Assembly (NCBI GenBank): GCA_038206235.1
Contig: JBBRBB010000014.1
Span: 39,895 to 103,894 of the forward strand
Length of the DNA: 64,000 nt
Direction: 5' to 3'
Source: JBBRBB01 sp038206235
GTDB taxonomy: Bacteria; Bacteroidota; Bacteroidia; Chitinophagales; Chitinophagaceae
Below the pieces are notes generated by a model. That model searched no databases and was not told the origin of the DNA. It worked only from the letters and a program-made list of their open reading frames with translations. Position 1 is the first letter of the stretch; each line of letters opens with the position of its first letter. Below, one piece after another: positions 8,364-18,026 of the stretch. Position numbers and translations under genes: made by a program.

Positions 8364-10082
8364 TCAACTCAGCGCTGTTGGCTTCTCACTTAACCTTATA
8401 TCACACACTTTCAGTTGCAGCGTTTGTTCGCCATTCCATTCATTCAGGTCAATAGTGTAGACAATGTCGAGGGGTTCAGGCATTTGCAGAAGATGAAATT
8501 TTTCTGCCATATTAAAACCAATGCCCGTAAAAATGCAGCCACTTTGCTTTAATACAAAACGTATGTGATTATCTTTCACAATGCGGCTGTAGCCTGTTTC
8601 GGTAGCACGGCGAGTAAGAAAAACAGGCCGCATGTTCTGCGGACCGAAAGGCTCCATCTGGTGAATGATGCTGTAAAAATTTTTGTTGAGAATATTGAAA
8701 TTAATTTCGGCGTCAATGATTATTTCGGGGATCAGCAATTCAGGATTTATGGTTGATGCAACAAAATTTTCAAACTGCTCGCTGAATGTGCTTACATTTT
8801 CTTCGAGCAGCGTTAAGCCTGCGGCAGCGAAGTGTCCGCCATAACCCACAAGGGAATCGCGGCAAGCATGAATTGCTTCATACAAATTAAAACCGGGAAC
8901 AGAGCGGGCACTTCCTGAAACAACATCGCCGCTTTTGGTGAGCACTACCGTGGGGCGATAATAATTTTCAATTAGCCTCGATGCTACAATGCCAACTACG
9001 CCTTTGTGCCAGTGCTGCTGGTACACTACTGTTGTTTTGCGTAGTTTGTGTGCCTCATTGTTGGTAATAATGTATAAGGCTTCATCGGTGATGCTGCTGT
9101 CTGCTGTTTTGCGGTCGGTGTTATCGTGGTGCAGCATCTCTGCAAACTCTAATGCTTTTATGTAGTCAGGTTCAATGAAGAGTTGAATTACTTTTCGGGC
9201 ATCGTCCATGCGACCTGCAGCATTAATTCTTGGCGCAATAATAAACACAAGGTCATTCACACAAACTATTTTTTTAAATGCTGCAAGGTGAAGTAATGCT
9301 TTAATTCCGGTGCAGGGATTTTCATTTACTTTTTTCAATCCGTAAAAAACAAGCACACGGTTTTCGCCGGTGATGGGAACAATGTCTGCGCCAATGGCCG
9401 TAGCCACAAGGTCTATGTATTGTAAGTATGAATCGTTTGGTAAATTAAATTGTTCTGCTAATGCCTGCATTAATTTAAAACCGATTCCGCAACCGCATAA
9501 TTCTTTATAGGGATAATTACAATCAGATTGTTTGGGATTGAGAATAGCTGCGGCGGGCGGAAGCTCTGCATCGGGTAAGTGATGGTCACAAACAATAAAA
9601 TCAATGTCCATGTTTTTTGCATAGGTGATAAGGTCAACTGATTTTATACCGCAGTCTAATGAGATGATGAGATGATAATTATTTTCCTTAGCATAATCAA
9701 TTCCTGCTTTTGAAATTCCATACCCTTCTCTATAACGATGCGGAATGTAATAAGAAATATTGGGGTAAATATTTTTCAGGAATTGATAAAAGCTTCCCAC
9801 GGCAGTGGTACCATCAACATCGTAATCACCATAAATTAAAATATTTTCTTTTTTTTCTATGGCTGATGAAATTCGTTGGATGGCTTTCTCCATATCTTTC
9901 ATTAACCACGGAGAATGCAAATGTTCCAGTGAAGGACGAAAGAAATTTTTTGCGTCATCAAAAGTTGTAATATCTCTTTGTACAAGAATTTTACAAACAG
10001 ATGAATTGATGTTGAGGCTTTTTCTAAGAGCTTCAACTTTATTTTCATCGGCAGTTAGTATGTTCCATCTTTTTTTTAGCAT
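8364..10082 (-). CDS. recJ: Single-stranded-DNA-specific 5'-3' exonuclease RecJ
   Basis: 572 residues, normal for RecJ. The DHH phosphoesterase core shows GDYDVDG at 85-91, SLDCG near 141-145 and the DHH triad at 166-168. The DHHA1 part carries GYGGHFAAAGLTL near residues 413-426, followed by the OB-like C-terminal part. RecJ degrades 5' single-stranded ends in RecF-pathway recombination and in base-excision and mismatch repair. Its start codon overlaps the stop of the polyprenyl synthase gene by one base (TGATG), so the two are probably translationally coupled. Confidence 0.96.
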   Translation of the reverse strand: MLKKRWNILTADENKVEALRKSLNINSSVCKILVQRDITTFDDAKNFFRPSLEHLHSPWLMKDMEKAIQRISSAIEKKENILIYGDYDVDGTTAVGSFYQFLKNIYPNISYYIPHRYREGYGISKAGIDYAKENNYHLIISLDCGIKSVDLITYAKNMDIDFIVCDHHLPDAELPPAAAILNPKQSDCNYPYKELCGCGIGFKLMQALAEQFNLPNDSYLQYIDLVATAIGADIVPITGENRVLVFYGLKKVNENPCTGIKALLHLAAFKKIVCVNDLVFIIAPRINAAGRMDDARKVIQLFIEPDYIKALEFAEMLHHDNTDRKTADSSITDEALYIITNNEAHKLRKTTVVYQQHWHKGVVGIVASRLIENYYRPTVVLTKSGDVVSGSARSVPGFNLYEAIHACRDSLVGYGGHFAAAGLTLLEENVSTFSEQFENFVASTINPELLIPEIIIDAEINFNILNKNFYSIIHQMEPFGPQNMRPVFLTRRATETGYSRIVKDNHIRFVLKQSGCIFTGIGFNMAEKFHLLQMPEPLDIVYTIDLNEWNGEQTLQLKVCDIRLSEKPTALS

Positions 10083-11062
10083 CAGTAGGTTCTGTCTGTT
10101 GTATATCTTATTAAATCTTCAAGAGCATCTCTTGTATCGCCTTCGGGAAATTCGCAGAGTATATTTAATGCTTCATCTCTGAATGCAACCATTTTTTGTT
10201 GCGCATATTTTATTCCGCCGGTTTGCTGTACAGCATCAATCACAAATTTTATTTTTTCTTTTTGGGCGTTTTCGTTTTTTACTATGTGAATTATTTTTCT
10301 TCTTGTTGCGCCGTCACAATTATTCAAAGTGTAGATAAGAGGCAGCGTTAATTTTTTTTCTTTTATATCATTGCCTCTTGGTTTGCCTATTTCTTCGCTG
10401 CCATAATCAAATAAATCATCTTTTATTTGAAAAGCCATTCCTGTTTTCTCGCCAAAAGTTTTCATTTTACCGATGCAACATTCATTGGTAAAGGTAGTAG
10501 AAGCTCCTGCTGCACATGCAGAAGCCAGCAGCGATGCGGTTTTGCCTTTAATTATTTCGTAATAAGTTTGTTCATTAATGTTCAGGTTTCGTGATTTTTC
10601 AATTTGAAGCAATTCACCTTCGCTCATTAATTTAACTGCTTCCGATAAAATTTGCAATACTTTGAAATCACTATTTTCAATTGACAGAAGCAATCCCTTT
10701 GATAAAAGATAATCGCCAACTAATACTGCTATTTTATTTTTCCAAAGCGCATTGATTGAAAAAAAACCGCGGCGCTCAAGTGCCTCATCCACCACATCAT
10801 CATGCACAAGTGTTGCAGTATGCAACAATTCTACCAGTGCAGCCGCCCGGTAGGTTGATGTGTTTATCTTTCCTCCTGCTCTTGCGCATAGTAAAACAAA
10901 CATGGGTCGCATTTGCTTCCCCTTGCGTTTTACAATATATTGCATTATTCTGTCAAGAAGGGGAGTTTTGCTTTTTACTGCTTCCCTAAAATAATCTTCA
11001 AACCTTGCAAGTTCTTCTGAAATAAGTGTGGCTGCTTTTTCCATTTTATTAAACTTATGCAA
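10082..11062 (-). CDS. Polyprenyl diphosphate synthase
   Basis: 326 residues. The first aspartate-rich motif is HDDVVDE (D88, D89, D92), followed by the basic ERRG; GKQMRP is near 48-53. The second motif is KDDLFDYG (D214, D215, D218). No bulky residues occur just before the first motif, consistent with a long-chain product such as the octaprenyl or heptaprenyl tail of menaquinone (inference). A second possible start, M7 at 11044, is equally plausible. Transcribed with recJ downstream. Confidence 0.93.
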   Translation of the reverse strand: MHKFNKMEKAATLISEELARFEDYFREAVKSKTPLLDRIMQYIVKRKGKQMRPMFVLLCARAGGKINTSTYRAAALVELLHTATLVHDDVVDEALERRGFFSINALWKNKIAVLVGDYLLSKGLLLSIENSDFKVLQILSEAVKLMSEGELLQIEKSRNLNINEQTYYEIIKGKTASLLASACAAGASTTFTNECCIGKMKTFGEKTGMAFQIKDDLFDYGSEEIGKPRGNDIKEKKLTLPLIYTLNNCDGATRRKIIHIVKNENAQKEKIKFVIDAVQQTGGIKYAQQKMVAFRDEALNILCEFPEGDTRDALEDLIRYTTDRTY

Positions 11063-11156
11063 GATAAGTGGAAAAAATATTCAGGCGGCATGCAATGAAT
11101 CAGGCACTTTATTTGTCATAGGTAAATATTGGTCAAAATAAAATACATTGTAAAAA

Positions 11157-11187
11157 TTTGGTATTTAATAATCTATTTTTACATTTG
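11157..11187 (+). promoter_or_regulatory. Bacteroidota-type promoter of the OmpA-family gene
   Basis: TTTG at 11157-11160, exactly 19 bases, then TACATTTG (TAnnTTTG) at 11180-11187. This is the known -33/-7 consensus of Bacteroidota sigma-ABfr. Transcription would start near 11193, giving a leader of about 47 bases. Confidence 0.8.
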
Positions 11188-11239
11188 CGTATTACTTCGA
11201 TTAAAAAGGGAAACATTAAACACTTAAAATTTATTACCT

Positions 11240-12853
11240 ATGGTGAGCAAAAAGTACAAACTAATCTTAGCTCTAACAGGGCTAATACAAACCGCATCAT
11301 TCGCTCAAAACACTACCATGAGCAGCACTGATGCTAATTGGGTCTATGACTCTTCAAAAATTTCTACGAAGATGATGGCCCAGCACAATGAGTTTATAAA
11401 CTATCAAACTCCGTATCCGCCCAAGCCACGCAGCATGTGGGAGCTTGGATTTGCAGGAGGTCATGGCATTGTTATTGGGGACAGAACGGCATTTACAAAA
11501 GAGGCAAAAACAGGTGAGGCGCAGCCTATGTATAATGGAGGAGTTGCCGGAGGTATTACTATAAGAAAAGCAGTTAGTCATACTTTCTCCATTAGAGGTG
11601 GTTATTGGGGTTCATATATGAGCATACCTCATTACCAACATTTCGGAAATGGAACTCCTCAAGACCCTCCTCGATCTGAACAAACCTCTGTTATAAATCA
11701 AACTCACATGCTCTCTCTTGAGTTAGTTACATCGCTCAATCCTGCAAGCCCCTACAGAGGAAATCCTAAAACCAATCTGTATTTCTTTGGGGGATATAGT
11801 GCAATGGCTACTCATTTAATAGATGGAAATCCTGATGCAAATAAAGGTCATCTTTTAGTTACTCAACCTGATAATCCATTAAATACAAAAAACGGGTCAT
11901 TCCTCACCTTCGGCGATTTTACAGCACCGGATAATTCACGATTTGGAGATAAAAATAAAGAATGGAAAGCATATCATGCAGTAAGCACTGGAGGTGGATT
12001 TGCTTTTAAATTAAGCGACAAAATTAATTTAGCTATTGAAGAGAGATTAACTATTCCTATGACAGGTGTTGACAATCTGGATGGCAAAATTGGTGGCCCC
12101 GGCAACAAGGCTAATGACTTCTTAGCGTACTCTTTAGCAAGATTAAACATAAATATGGGTAATTCTGCCACACATGTTCAGCCTTTGTGGTGGATTAACC
12201 CCAACAACTACATTTACAACGAAGTGGCAACTCCACGGCACATGAAATTACCTCCGGTTGTATTACCCGATGCAGATGGCGATGGAATTACAGATCAGTT
12301 TGACTTAGAACCCAACACGCCTGCAGGTTGCGCAGTTGATTCGCATGGTGTAACCAAAGATACAGATGGCGACGGTGTACCCGATTGTAAGGACAAGGAA
12401 GTTCTTACTCCGCAAAGCTGTTTCCCTGTTGATGCTGATGGTATTGGTCATTGCCCATGCCCGAATGATAGCTGCTTCAAAGGAATGCAAATGCCTACCG
12501 CTTGTGGCGTTAGCAGCTTGCCAAGTGTTACATTTAAATCTGGCAGCGCAACACTTAGCACCAGTGCAAAATCAATACTCAATGGTGTGGCACAGCAATT
12601 AAATGCAAGTCCTAACTGTAATGTAAGAGTAATTGGTTACGGCGCTTCTGACAAGCGTGCACAGCAACTTAGCTGGGATCATGTAAATGCTGTAATTAAA
12701 TACTTGAGCGAACAGCAAGGTGTTTCGGAATCACGATTTATTTTCACGTATGGTATGGATGGCGATGCAAACACAGTAGATTTACAACCTACAACTGAAA
12801 CAGGACCTAATACAGTTCCTGCTCCACATCCTCAATATCAGAAAAAATCTTAA
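11240..12853 (+). CDS. OmpA family outer-membrane protein with calcium-binding repeats
   Basis: 537 residues. A signal peptide ends near ASFAQ (about residue 23). A beta-barrel-like region follows to about 335. It then has two thrombospondin-type-3-like calcium loops, DADGDGITDQFD near 344 and DTDGDGVPDC near 374, with disulfide-prone cysteines (CPCPNDSC). The OmpA/MotB peptidoglycan-binding domain fills the C-terminus, with VTFKSGSATLS and AQQLSWDHVNAVIKYL. This is the usual build of an abundant Bacteroidota porin anchored to the wall. It has a consensus promoter upstream and a strong terminator downstream, so it is probably a highly expressed single-gene unit. Confidence 0.93.
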   Translation: MVSKKYKLILALTGLIQTASFAQNTTMSSTDANWVYDSSKISTKMMAQHNEFINYQTPYPPKPRSMWELGFAGGHGIVIGDRTAFTKEAKTGEAQPMYNGGVAGGITIRKAVSHTFSIRGGYWGSYMSIPHYQHFGNGTPQDPPRSEQTSVINQTHMLSLELVTSLNPASPYRGNPKTNLYFFGGYSAMATHLIDGNPDANKGHLLVTQPDNPLNTKNGSFLTFGDFTAPDNSRFGDKNKEWKAYHAVSTGGGFAFKLSDKINLAIEERLTIPMTGVDNLDGKIGGPGNKANDFLAYSLARLNINMGNSATHVQPLWWINPNNYIYNEVATPRHMKLPPVVLPDADGDGITDQFDLEPNTPAGCAVDSHGVTKDTDGDGVPDCKDKEVLTPQSCFPVDADGIGHCPCPNDSCFKGMQMPTACGVSSLPSVTFKSGSATLSTSAKSILNGVAQQLNASPNCNVRVIGYGASDKRAQQLSWDHVNAVIKYLSEQQGVSESRFIFTYGMDGDANTVDLQPTTETGPNTVPAPHPQYQKKS

Positions 12854-12881
12854 TTAATTTAATTGTTCTCATTGTAAGTGC

Positions 12882-12906
12882 AAAACCCCGCCAGTGGCGG
12901 GGTTTT
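12882..12906 (+). terminator. Rho-independent terminator after the OmpA-family gene
   Basis: Perfect 11-base stem AAAACCCCGCC / GGCGGGGTTTT with an AGT loop, followed by GTTTTA. It starts 29 bases after the stop codon. Confidence 0.92.
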
Positions 12907-12956
12907 GTTTTATAGATATTTAATATAGCTCTCTCTTTTTTCTTAGGTAAAATTGC

Positions 12957-12964
12957 TACTTTTG
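12957..12964 (+). promoter_or_regulatory. Candidate -7 box for fusA
   Basis: TACTTTTG matches TAnnTTTG. I see no good TTTG at the expected -33 spacing, so this is tentative. It would give a leader of roughly 170 bases before fusA. Confidence 0.35.
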
Positions 12965-13144
12965 CCGCCTGAATTTTTAGCCTGCTTTTTATTTGTTTCG
13001 CATTGTTCATAACTGTTCAATCGCACATGCAAATGAAGTTTACGGTCTCATGGCGCAAAGCCGTCTGACTGATGTTGCATCGTTGAATATCAAAAGCTGG
13101 TTACATAAAAATTACAAATTGACAATTATCAATATTCATTAACT

Positions 13145-15295
13145 ATGGCCGATTTACGATTACAACGAAACTTTGGAATTGCTGCACACATTGATGCCGG
13201 AAAAACTACGACTACTGAACGTATTTTAAGATACACCGGGATGATTCATAAAATCGGTGAAGTGCATGAGGGTGCCACTACCACAGACTGGATGGATCAG
13301 GAAAAAGAAAGAGGCATTACCATTACCTCTGCGGCTGTAAGCTGCCAGTGGAATTTTCCAACAATAAAAGGCAAGTCCACTGCCGATACAAAAAAATATT
13401 ATTTCAATATTATTGATACGCCGGGGCACGTAGATTTTACCGTTGAAGTAGAACGCAGTATGCGTGTGCTCGATGGACTGATTGCATTGTTCTCCGCTGT
13501 GGACGGTGTAGAGCCGCAAAGTGAAACGGTGTGGAGGCAAGCTAATCGCTACAATGTTCCGCGTGTTGGTTTTGTAAATAAAATGGACCGCGCAGGCGCT
13601 GATTTTTTAATGGTAGTAAACCAGGTAAAAGAAATGCTTGGTGCAAAAGCTGTTCCAATACAATTACCTATTGGCGCTGAAGATGATTTTAAAGGTGTGG
13701 TTGATTTGGTAGCCATGAAAGGAATTATTTGGGATATGACCACAGAAGGAATGACGTTTGAAGAAATTCCTGTGCCTGAAGATATGATGGAAGAAGCGCA
13801 GCAGTGGAGAGAACAATTGATAGAATCTGTTGCTGAATATGATGATAAATTATTAGAGAAATTTTTTGAAAATCCCGCTTCAATCAGTGAAGATGAAATT
13901 CATGAAGCTGTTCGTAAAGCCACAATTGATTTAAGCATTGTGCCAATGATGTGCGGTTCATCATTCAAAAATAAAGGAGTGCAAACTGCACTGGATGGCG
14001 TGTGCAGATATTTGCCATCACCGGCAGATGTAGATGCAATTGTGGGTATTAATCCTGATACGGGTGAAGAGACAAGCCGCAGGCCTGATGCAAAAGAACC
14101 CTTTGCTGCATTGGCTTTTAAGATAATGACAGACCCTTTTGTGGGTCGTCTTGCATTTTTTCGTTGTTATTCAGGAAGACTCGAAGCAGGAAGTTATGTA
14201 AAGAATATACGCAGCGGAAAAAATGAACGTATCAGCCGCATTATGAAAATGTTTGCCAACAAACAAAATCCTGTTGACTTTATTGAAGCCGGTGATATTG
14301 CTGCTGCTGTTGGTTTTAAAGAAATAAAAACAGGTGATACTTTGTGCGATGAAAAACATCCCATTGTGCTGGAAAATATGTTTATTCCCGAGCCAGTAAT
14401 TTCTGTTGCTATTGAACCAAAGACACAGGCTGATGTGGATAAGATGGGAATGGCAATTGCCAAGTTAATTGAAGAAGACCCTACACTGCGTGTAAAAACT
14501 GATGAAGATACCGGGCAAACAATTCTTTCTGGTATGGGTGAATTGCATCTTGAAATTATTGTTGACAGAATGAAGCGTGAATTCAAAGTGGAAATAAATC
14601 AGGGCAATCCGCAGGTTGCCTATAAAGAAGCATTTGGTAAAACTATTCAGCATCGTGAAGTGCTCAAAAAGCAAACAGGCGGTCGCGGTAAGTTTGCTGA
14701 TATACAATTTGAAATTGGTCCGGCAGATAAAGAATGGCTGACTGAAAATCCCGGTAACCGTTATCAATTTAAAAATGATTTGTTTGGCGGTTCTATTCCA
14801 AGAGACTATGTGCCTGCAATACAAAAGGGTTTTGAAACAGCGATGGGCACAGGTGTGCTGGCAGGTTATCCCGTAGAGAATATGAAAGTGAGAGTATTCG
14901 ATGGAAGCTTTCATGCGGTTGACTCCGATTCAATGAGCTTTGAATTATGCGCCAAAGCCGGTTTTCGTGATGCGGGCAAAAAAGCAAAACCTATTTTACT
15001 GGAGCCAATCATGAAAATAGAAGTGGTAACACCAGATCAATATATGGGTGATGTAACAGGAGACCTTAATCGCCGTCGCGGTATGCTTGAGGGAATGGAC
15101 AGCCGCGGCAATGCACAAGTAATAAAAGCAAAAGTTCCGCTGAGCGAAATGTTTGGTTATGTAACGCAACTGCGTTCCCTCTCAAGCGGGCGTGCAACTT
15201 CAACAATGGAATTTTCTCACTATGCTCCTGCACCTGCAGGTATTGCAGAAGAAGTGATTGCAAAGAGTAAGGGTAAGGTGAAGGTGGAGGAATAG
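13145..15295 (+). CDS. fusA: Elongation factor G
   Basis: 716 residues. G1 is AHIDAGKTTTTE (14-25), then RGITIT, DTPGHVDFTVEVERS and NKMDRAGADF complete the GTP site. Domains II-V follow in full, including GGRGKFADI of domain IV and a normal C-terminus (SKGKVKVEE). It translocates tRNA and mRNA on the ribosome. It is not in a str operon (no rpsL, rpsG or tuf beside it), so it may be a stand-alone fusA, or one of two copies as is frequent in Bacteroidota. Confidence 0.97.
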   Translation: MADLRLQRNFGIAAHIDAGKTTTTERILRYTGMIHKIGEVHEGATTTDWMDQEKERGITITSAAVSCQWNFPTIKGKSTADTKKYYFNIIDTPGHVDFTVEVERSMRVLDGLIALFSAVDGVEPQSETVWRQANRYNVPRVGFVNKMDRAGADFLMVVNQVKEMLGAKAVPIQLPIGAEDDFKGVVDLVAMKGIIWDMTTEGMTFEEIPVPEDMMEEAQQWREQLIESVAEYDDKLLEKFFENPASISEDEIHEAVRKATIDLSIVPMMCGSSFKNKGVQTALDGVCRYLPSPADVDAIVGINPDTGEETSRRPDAKEPFAALAFKIMTDPFVGRLAFFRCYSGRLEAGSYVKNIRSGKNERISRIMKMFANKQNPVDFIEAGDIAAAVGFKEIKTGDTLCDEKHPIVLENMFIPEPVISVAIEPKTQADVDKMGMAIAKLIEEDPTLRVKTDEDTGQTILSGMGELHLEIIVDRMKREFKVEINQGNPQVAYKEAFGKTIQHREVLKKQTGGRGKFADIQFEIGPADKEWLTENPGNRYQFKNDLFGGSIPRDYVPAIQKGFETAMGTGVLAGYPVENMKVRVFDGSFHAVDSDSMSFELCAKAGFRDAGKKAKPILLEPIMKIEVVTPDQYMGDVTGDLNRRRGMLEGMDSRGNAQVIKAKVPLSEMFGYVTQLRSLSSGRATSTMEFSHYAPAPAGIAEEVIAKSKGKVKVEE

Positions 15296-15300
15296 TAGTA

Positions 15301-15349
15301 TAAGTATATAAAGTATGTTAGTAAAATAAGTATATAAAGTTTGTTAGTA
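15301..15349. repeat. Two direct 23-base repeats after fusA
   Basis: Copies at 15301-15323 and 15327-15349 share TAAGTATATAAAGT and TGTTAGTA, with one mismatch. They fill most of the gap between fusA and the coiled-coil gene. Confidence 0.8.
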
Positions 15350-15385
15350 TAAAGAAGACGTGCCCATTTCTGACGTGGTTTTTAT

Positions 15386-15393
15386 TATCTTTG
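15386..15393 (+). promoter_or_regulatory. Candidate -7 box for the hendecad protein
   Basis: TATCTTTG matches TAnnTTTG and lies 17 bases before the ATG; a clear -33 box is lacking. If used, the leader would be only about 10 bases. Confidence 0.4.
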
Positions 15394-15409
15394 AAAAGGA
15401 AAAAATGAT

Positions 15410-15811
15410 ATGAGTACTGCGCAAACACTTGAGATGTATAAAGAGGATGTTACCCGTGTAGTAGAAGACTTGCAGCAGGTAGTTGATAATAAATTTGAAG
15501 AAAAAAAATCGGAATTAGCAACGAAAGGAGATATTCATGATCTGAAAGCAGCAACGAAAGCAGATATTCATAATCTGAAAGTAACAACGAAAGCAGATAT
15601 TCATGATCTGAGATTAACAACGAAAGCAGATATACAAGATTTACGGTTAGCAACTAAAACAGATATTCATGATCTAAGATTAGCAACGAAAACAGATATA
15701 CATGATCTTAGACTGGAACTAACAAATAAGCTCAATGACCATTTCAAATGGCCTATCGCTACTATGATTGCAATCGGAGGAATTATTATTGCTATACTGA
15801 AGTTATTGTAA
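15410..15811 (+). CDS. Hendecad coiled-coil protein with C-terminal membrane anchor
   Basis: 133 residues. Residues 37-102 are six 11-residue repeats of the form ATKADIHDLRL, a hendecad pattern that gives a right-handed or straight coiled coil. The DNA repeats with a 33-base period from 15518 to 15715. A C-terminal hydrophobic helix (IATMIAIGGIIIAILKLL) anchors it to a membrane. The build resembles DUF1640/CCDC90-type proteins (coiled coil plus tail anchor), but the match is by architecture only. A smaller protein of the same design follows eno at 25567. Confidence 0.8.
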   Translation: MSTAQTLEMYKEDVTRVVEDLQQVVDNKFEEKKSELATKGDIHDLKAATKADIHNLKVTTKADIHDLRLTTKADIQDLRLATKTDIHDLRLATKTDIHDLRLELTNKLNDHFKWPIATMIAIGGIIIAILKLL

Positions 15812-15822
15812 ATTCTTCTCCT

Positions 15823-16635
15823 TTATTCATTCAACTTTATTTCAAACAAAGCAGGCCATTTTTTCCCGGTTATATATAAACTGTTCTTTGTGCTATCATA
15901 AGCAATTCCATTCAAAACATACCCGGTTTTAACACCATACTGCTGCAGGTCTATATTCATTCCGCTCTTTTGCAAAAGACCAGCACAATCTAACTGAGCT
16001 TCTACCCTTCCGGTTTCAGGATTGATTTTTAAAATATAATCAGTTTCAAATTGATTGGCATAAATATAACCATGAATGTATTCCAGCTCATTGATGGCAG
16101 GCACAGGTCCATAATTATTGGTGACGCTAACAATTTTACTTATTCTAAAACTATCTGCATTTACAAAATAAAGATTACTGCTGCCCGTGCTTATGATAAG
16201 CTCTTTGCCATTATTGGTTAAGCCCCAGCCTTCGTAAGGCCAATTAAAATCTTTTATTTTTTTGAAAGTATTAGCATCATAAACATGAACCTTATTATTT
16301 CTCCACGTAAGCTGGTAAATTTTATTATTAAGTAAAGTAATGCCCTCACCAAATTCAGCAGAATCTAATTTTATCTCTTCCTCTGCTTTGCCATTTTGAA
16401 TATTTATTTTTCGCAGTTTGCTGAAGCCTTCTAATCCTGTGCCTTCGTATAGTTCATCATTATGCCAAATTAGTCCCTGTGTATAAGAAGATGTATCATG
16501 CGGATACACTTTTACAATCGTATATGTAATATTTGGCGGAGGCGGATTCAGGTTATCATCGGTAACATGATTATCAGAATTATTATTACAGCCCGAAAAA
16601 AATAAAATCAGCATCACTAACAAATATTTGTTCAT
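15823..16635 (-). CDS. Glutaminyl-peptide cyclotransferase, lipoprotein
   Basis: 270 residues. The lipobox is FFSGC (Cys at 16). The body is a beta-propeller of the plant/bacterial glutamine cyclotransferase type: YTQGLIWHNDELYEGTGLEG near 47-66, then LTWRNN, GWGLTNNGKELIISTGSS and NELEYIHGYIYANQF. The enzyme turns N-terminal glutamine into pyroglutamate on exported proteins. As a lipoprotein it should act in the periplasm or outer membrane, where many T9SS and SusD-like proteins begin with Gln after signal cleavage. Confidence 0.92.
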   Translation of the reverse strand: MNKYLLVMLILFFSGCNNNSDNHVTDDNLNPPPPNITYTIVKVYPHDTSSYTQGLIWHNDELYEGTGLEGFSKLRKINIQNGKAEEEIKLDSAEFGEGITLLNNKIYQLTWRNNKVHVYDANTFKKIKDFNWPYEGWGLTNNGKELIISTGSSNLYFVNADSFRISKIVSVTNNYGPVPAINELEYIHGYIYANQFETDYILKINPETGRVEAQLDCAGLLQKSGMNIDLQQYGVKTGYVLNGIAYDSTKNSLYITGKKWPALFEIKLNE

Positions 16636-16766
16636 GCAGCAAATGTAGGCAGGCGTATTTTAAAAATATTATAATTCACATTAGCATCATCTTTAAAACG
16701 GTACTAAAATTGCTCAAGAAAATCATTGGAAAATATTATCTTTCATTCCAATTAAATCAATCCCAA

Positions 16767-17477
16767 ATGAAAAAAATATTGTTTTGTATTACCCTGCTTT
16801 ATTCTACCGGCTGCGAAACCGTGCAGCAAGTAATAAATACCTTACCTTCCAGTGGCCCGCTCACCACTCAGGAAATTGCAAATGGTTTGAAAGAAGCATT
16901 AACCATAGGAACACAAAATGGTACTGCAAAACTTTCCGCTGCAGATGGTTTTTTTGCGAACGCAGTTATTAAAATCCTAATGCCACCGGAAGCGCAAAAA
17001 GTAGAAAGCACTTTGCGTGGCGTTGGACTGGGAAGTGTGGTTGATAAGGCCGTTCTTTCCATGAACCGCGCCGCAGAAGAAGCTGCAAAATCCGCCTCAC
17101 CTATATTTATTAATGCCATTAAACAAATGACAATTACAGATGCAATAGGAATTTTAAAAGGCGGAGACTTTGCTGCAACCAATTATTTTAAAGACAAAAC
17201 AACTGCGGCACTTACGAGTGCATTCAGTCCTGTTATTAATAACGCATTGCAAAAAGTGAACGCAACAAAATATTGGAACGATGTATTTACTTTGTATAAT
17301 AAATTTTCAACCAATCCTGTAAATACTGATTTGAATGCTTTCGTAACAGGCAGAGCGATTGATGGAATTTTTTATGAAGTTGGATTAGAAGAACAAAAAA
17401 TCCGCAAAGACCCCGCTGCACGTGTTACTGATTTATTGAAAAAAGTGTTTGGAAGTTCATTGACGCAGGGAGGCTAA
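16767..17477 (+). CDS. DUF4197 family lipoprotein
   Basis: 236 residues from the ATG at 16767, chosen because it gives a proper lipoprotein signal, MKKILFCITLLYSTGC. The in-frame ATG at 16710 would bury that signal behind 19 extra residues. The body is mainly helical, with LTTQEIANGLKEAL, GFFANAVIKILMPPEAQ and GDFAATNYFKDKT, as in DUF4197 proteins, whose function is unknown. Confidence 0.88.
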   Translation: MKKILFCITLLYSTGCETVQQVINTLPSSGPLTTQEIANGLKEALTIGTQNGTAKLSAADGFFANAVIKILMPPEAQKVESTLRGVGLGSVVDKAVLSMNRAAEEAAKSASPIFINAIKQMTITDAIGILKGGDFAATNYFKDKTTAALTSAFSPVINNALQKVNATKYWNDVFTLYNKFSTNPVNTDLNAFVTGRAIDGIFYEVGLEEQKIRKDPAARVTDLLKKVFGSSLTQGG

Positions 17478-17540
17478 ACAGTTTTCAGTTTTCAGTTTGT
17501 AGTTTGTCCACAGGACTCTGCGAGTAGTTTCAGTTAACTG

Positions 17541-17578
17541 AAAAGGCTGTCTCATTTTTTTTTGAAACAACCTTTTTT
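17541..17578. terminator. Probable bidirectional terminator
   Basis: Imperfect stem AAAAGGcTGTcTCA / TGAaACAaCCTTTT around a T-rich loop, followed by T residues. It lies between convergent genes (DUF4197 lipoprotein on plus, small lipoprotein on minus). Confidence 0.65.
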
Positions 17579-17596
17579 AATTTCTGTTTGCGGAAA

Positions 17597-18007
17597 TTAG
17601 TTCACAGTTAAAGTGAGACTTACAAAATTTATTAAACCATCGCGGTTGATAATCGTAAAGGTATATTTTTCTGTACCCGCCTGGCTTCGTGTAGTTATTG
17701 GATAATCTGTTGAAAAATTATCACCATCACTTCCTGTCAATGATTCGTTATGAACGCTTGTGGCAGCTCCGCCATCGTAGCTTACAGAAACATCAAATGT
17801 TTTAAGAACATCATTGGGTTCTGATTTTGAAGCGGTAATCCCCACAAGAACAGAAGTATTCTGTGCCACATTTGCATCGCCTGAAGTATAACCCGCGCCT
17901 GTTTTAAAAGCTATGTTTGGCAATATCATAGCATCAGTTTCTTTTTTGCAGGAAGCCACGGCACATAATAATATAACAATAGATATATATGAAAGTATTG
18001 TTTTCAT
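17597..18007 (-). CDS. Small lipoprotein, beta-sandwich-like, unknown function
   Basis: 136 residues with lipobox VASC (Cys near 20). The mature part is short beta strands (FKTGAGYTSGDANV, FDVSVSYDGGAAT, EKYTFTIINRDGL), like an Ig-like domain of cell-surface lipoproteins. I do not recognise the family. It is third in a minus-strand run after the TonB receptor and the 179-residue membrane protein. Confidence 0.75.
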   Translation of the reverse strand: MKTILSYISIVILLCAVASCKKETDAMILPNIAFKTGAGYTSGDANVAQNTSVLVGITASKSEPNDVLKTFDVSVSYDGGAATSVHNESLTGSDGDNFSTDYPITTRSQAGTEKYTFTIINRDGLINFVSLTLTVN

Positions 18008-18026
18008 TTAGTTGAATTTAGCAGAA

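Noticed and set aside
14465..14914. 149-codon frame antisense within fusA
   Set aside because: Antisense to a highly conserved gene, with composition expected from the opposite strand.
15518..15715. Regular 33-base repeats as a possible CRISPR array
   Set aside because: The units are contiguous and translated as coiled-coil residues; there are no unique spacers and no cas genes.
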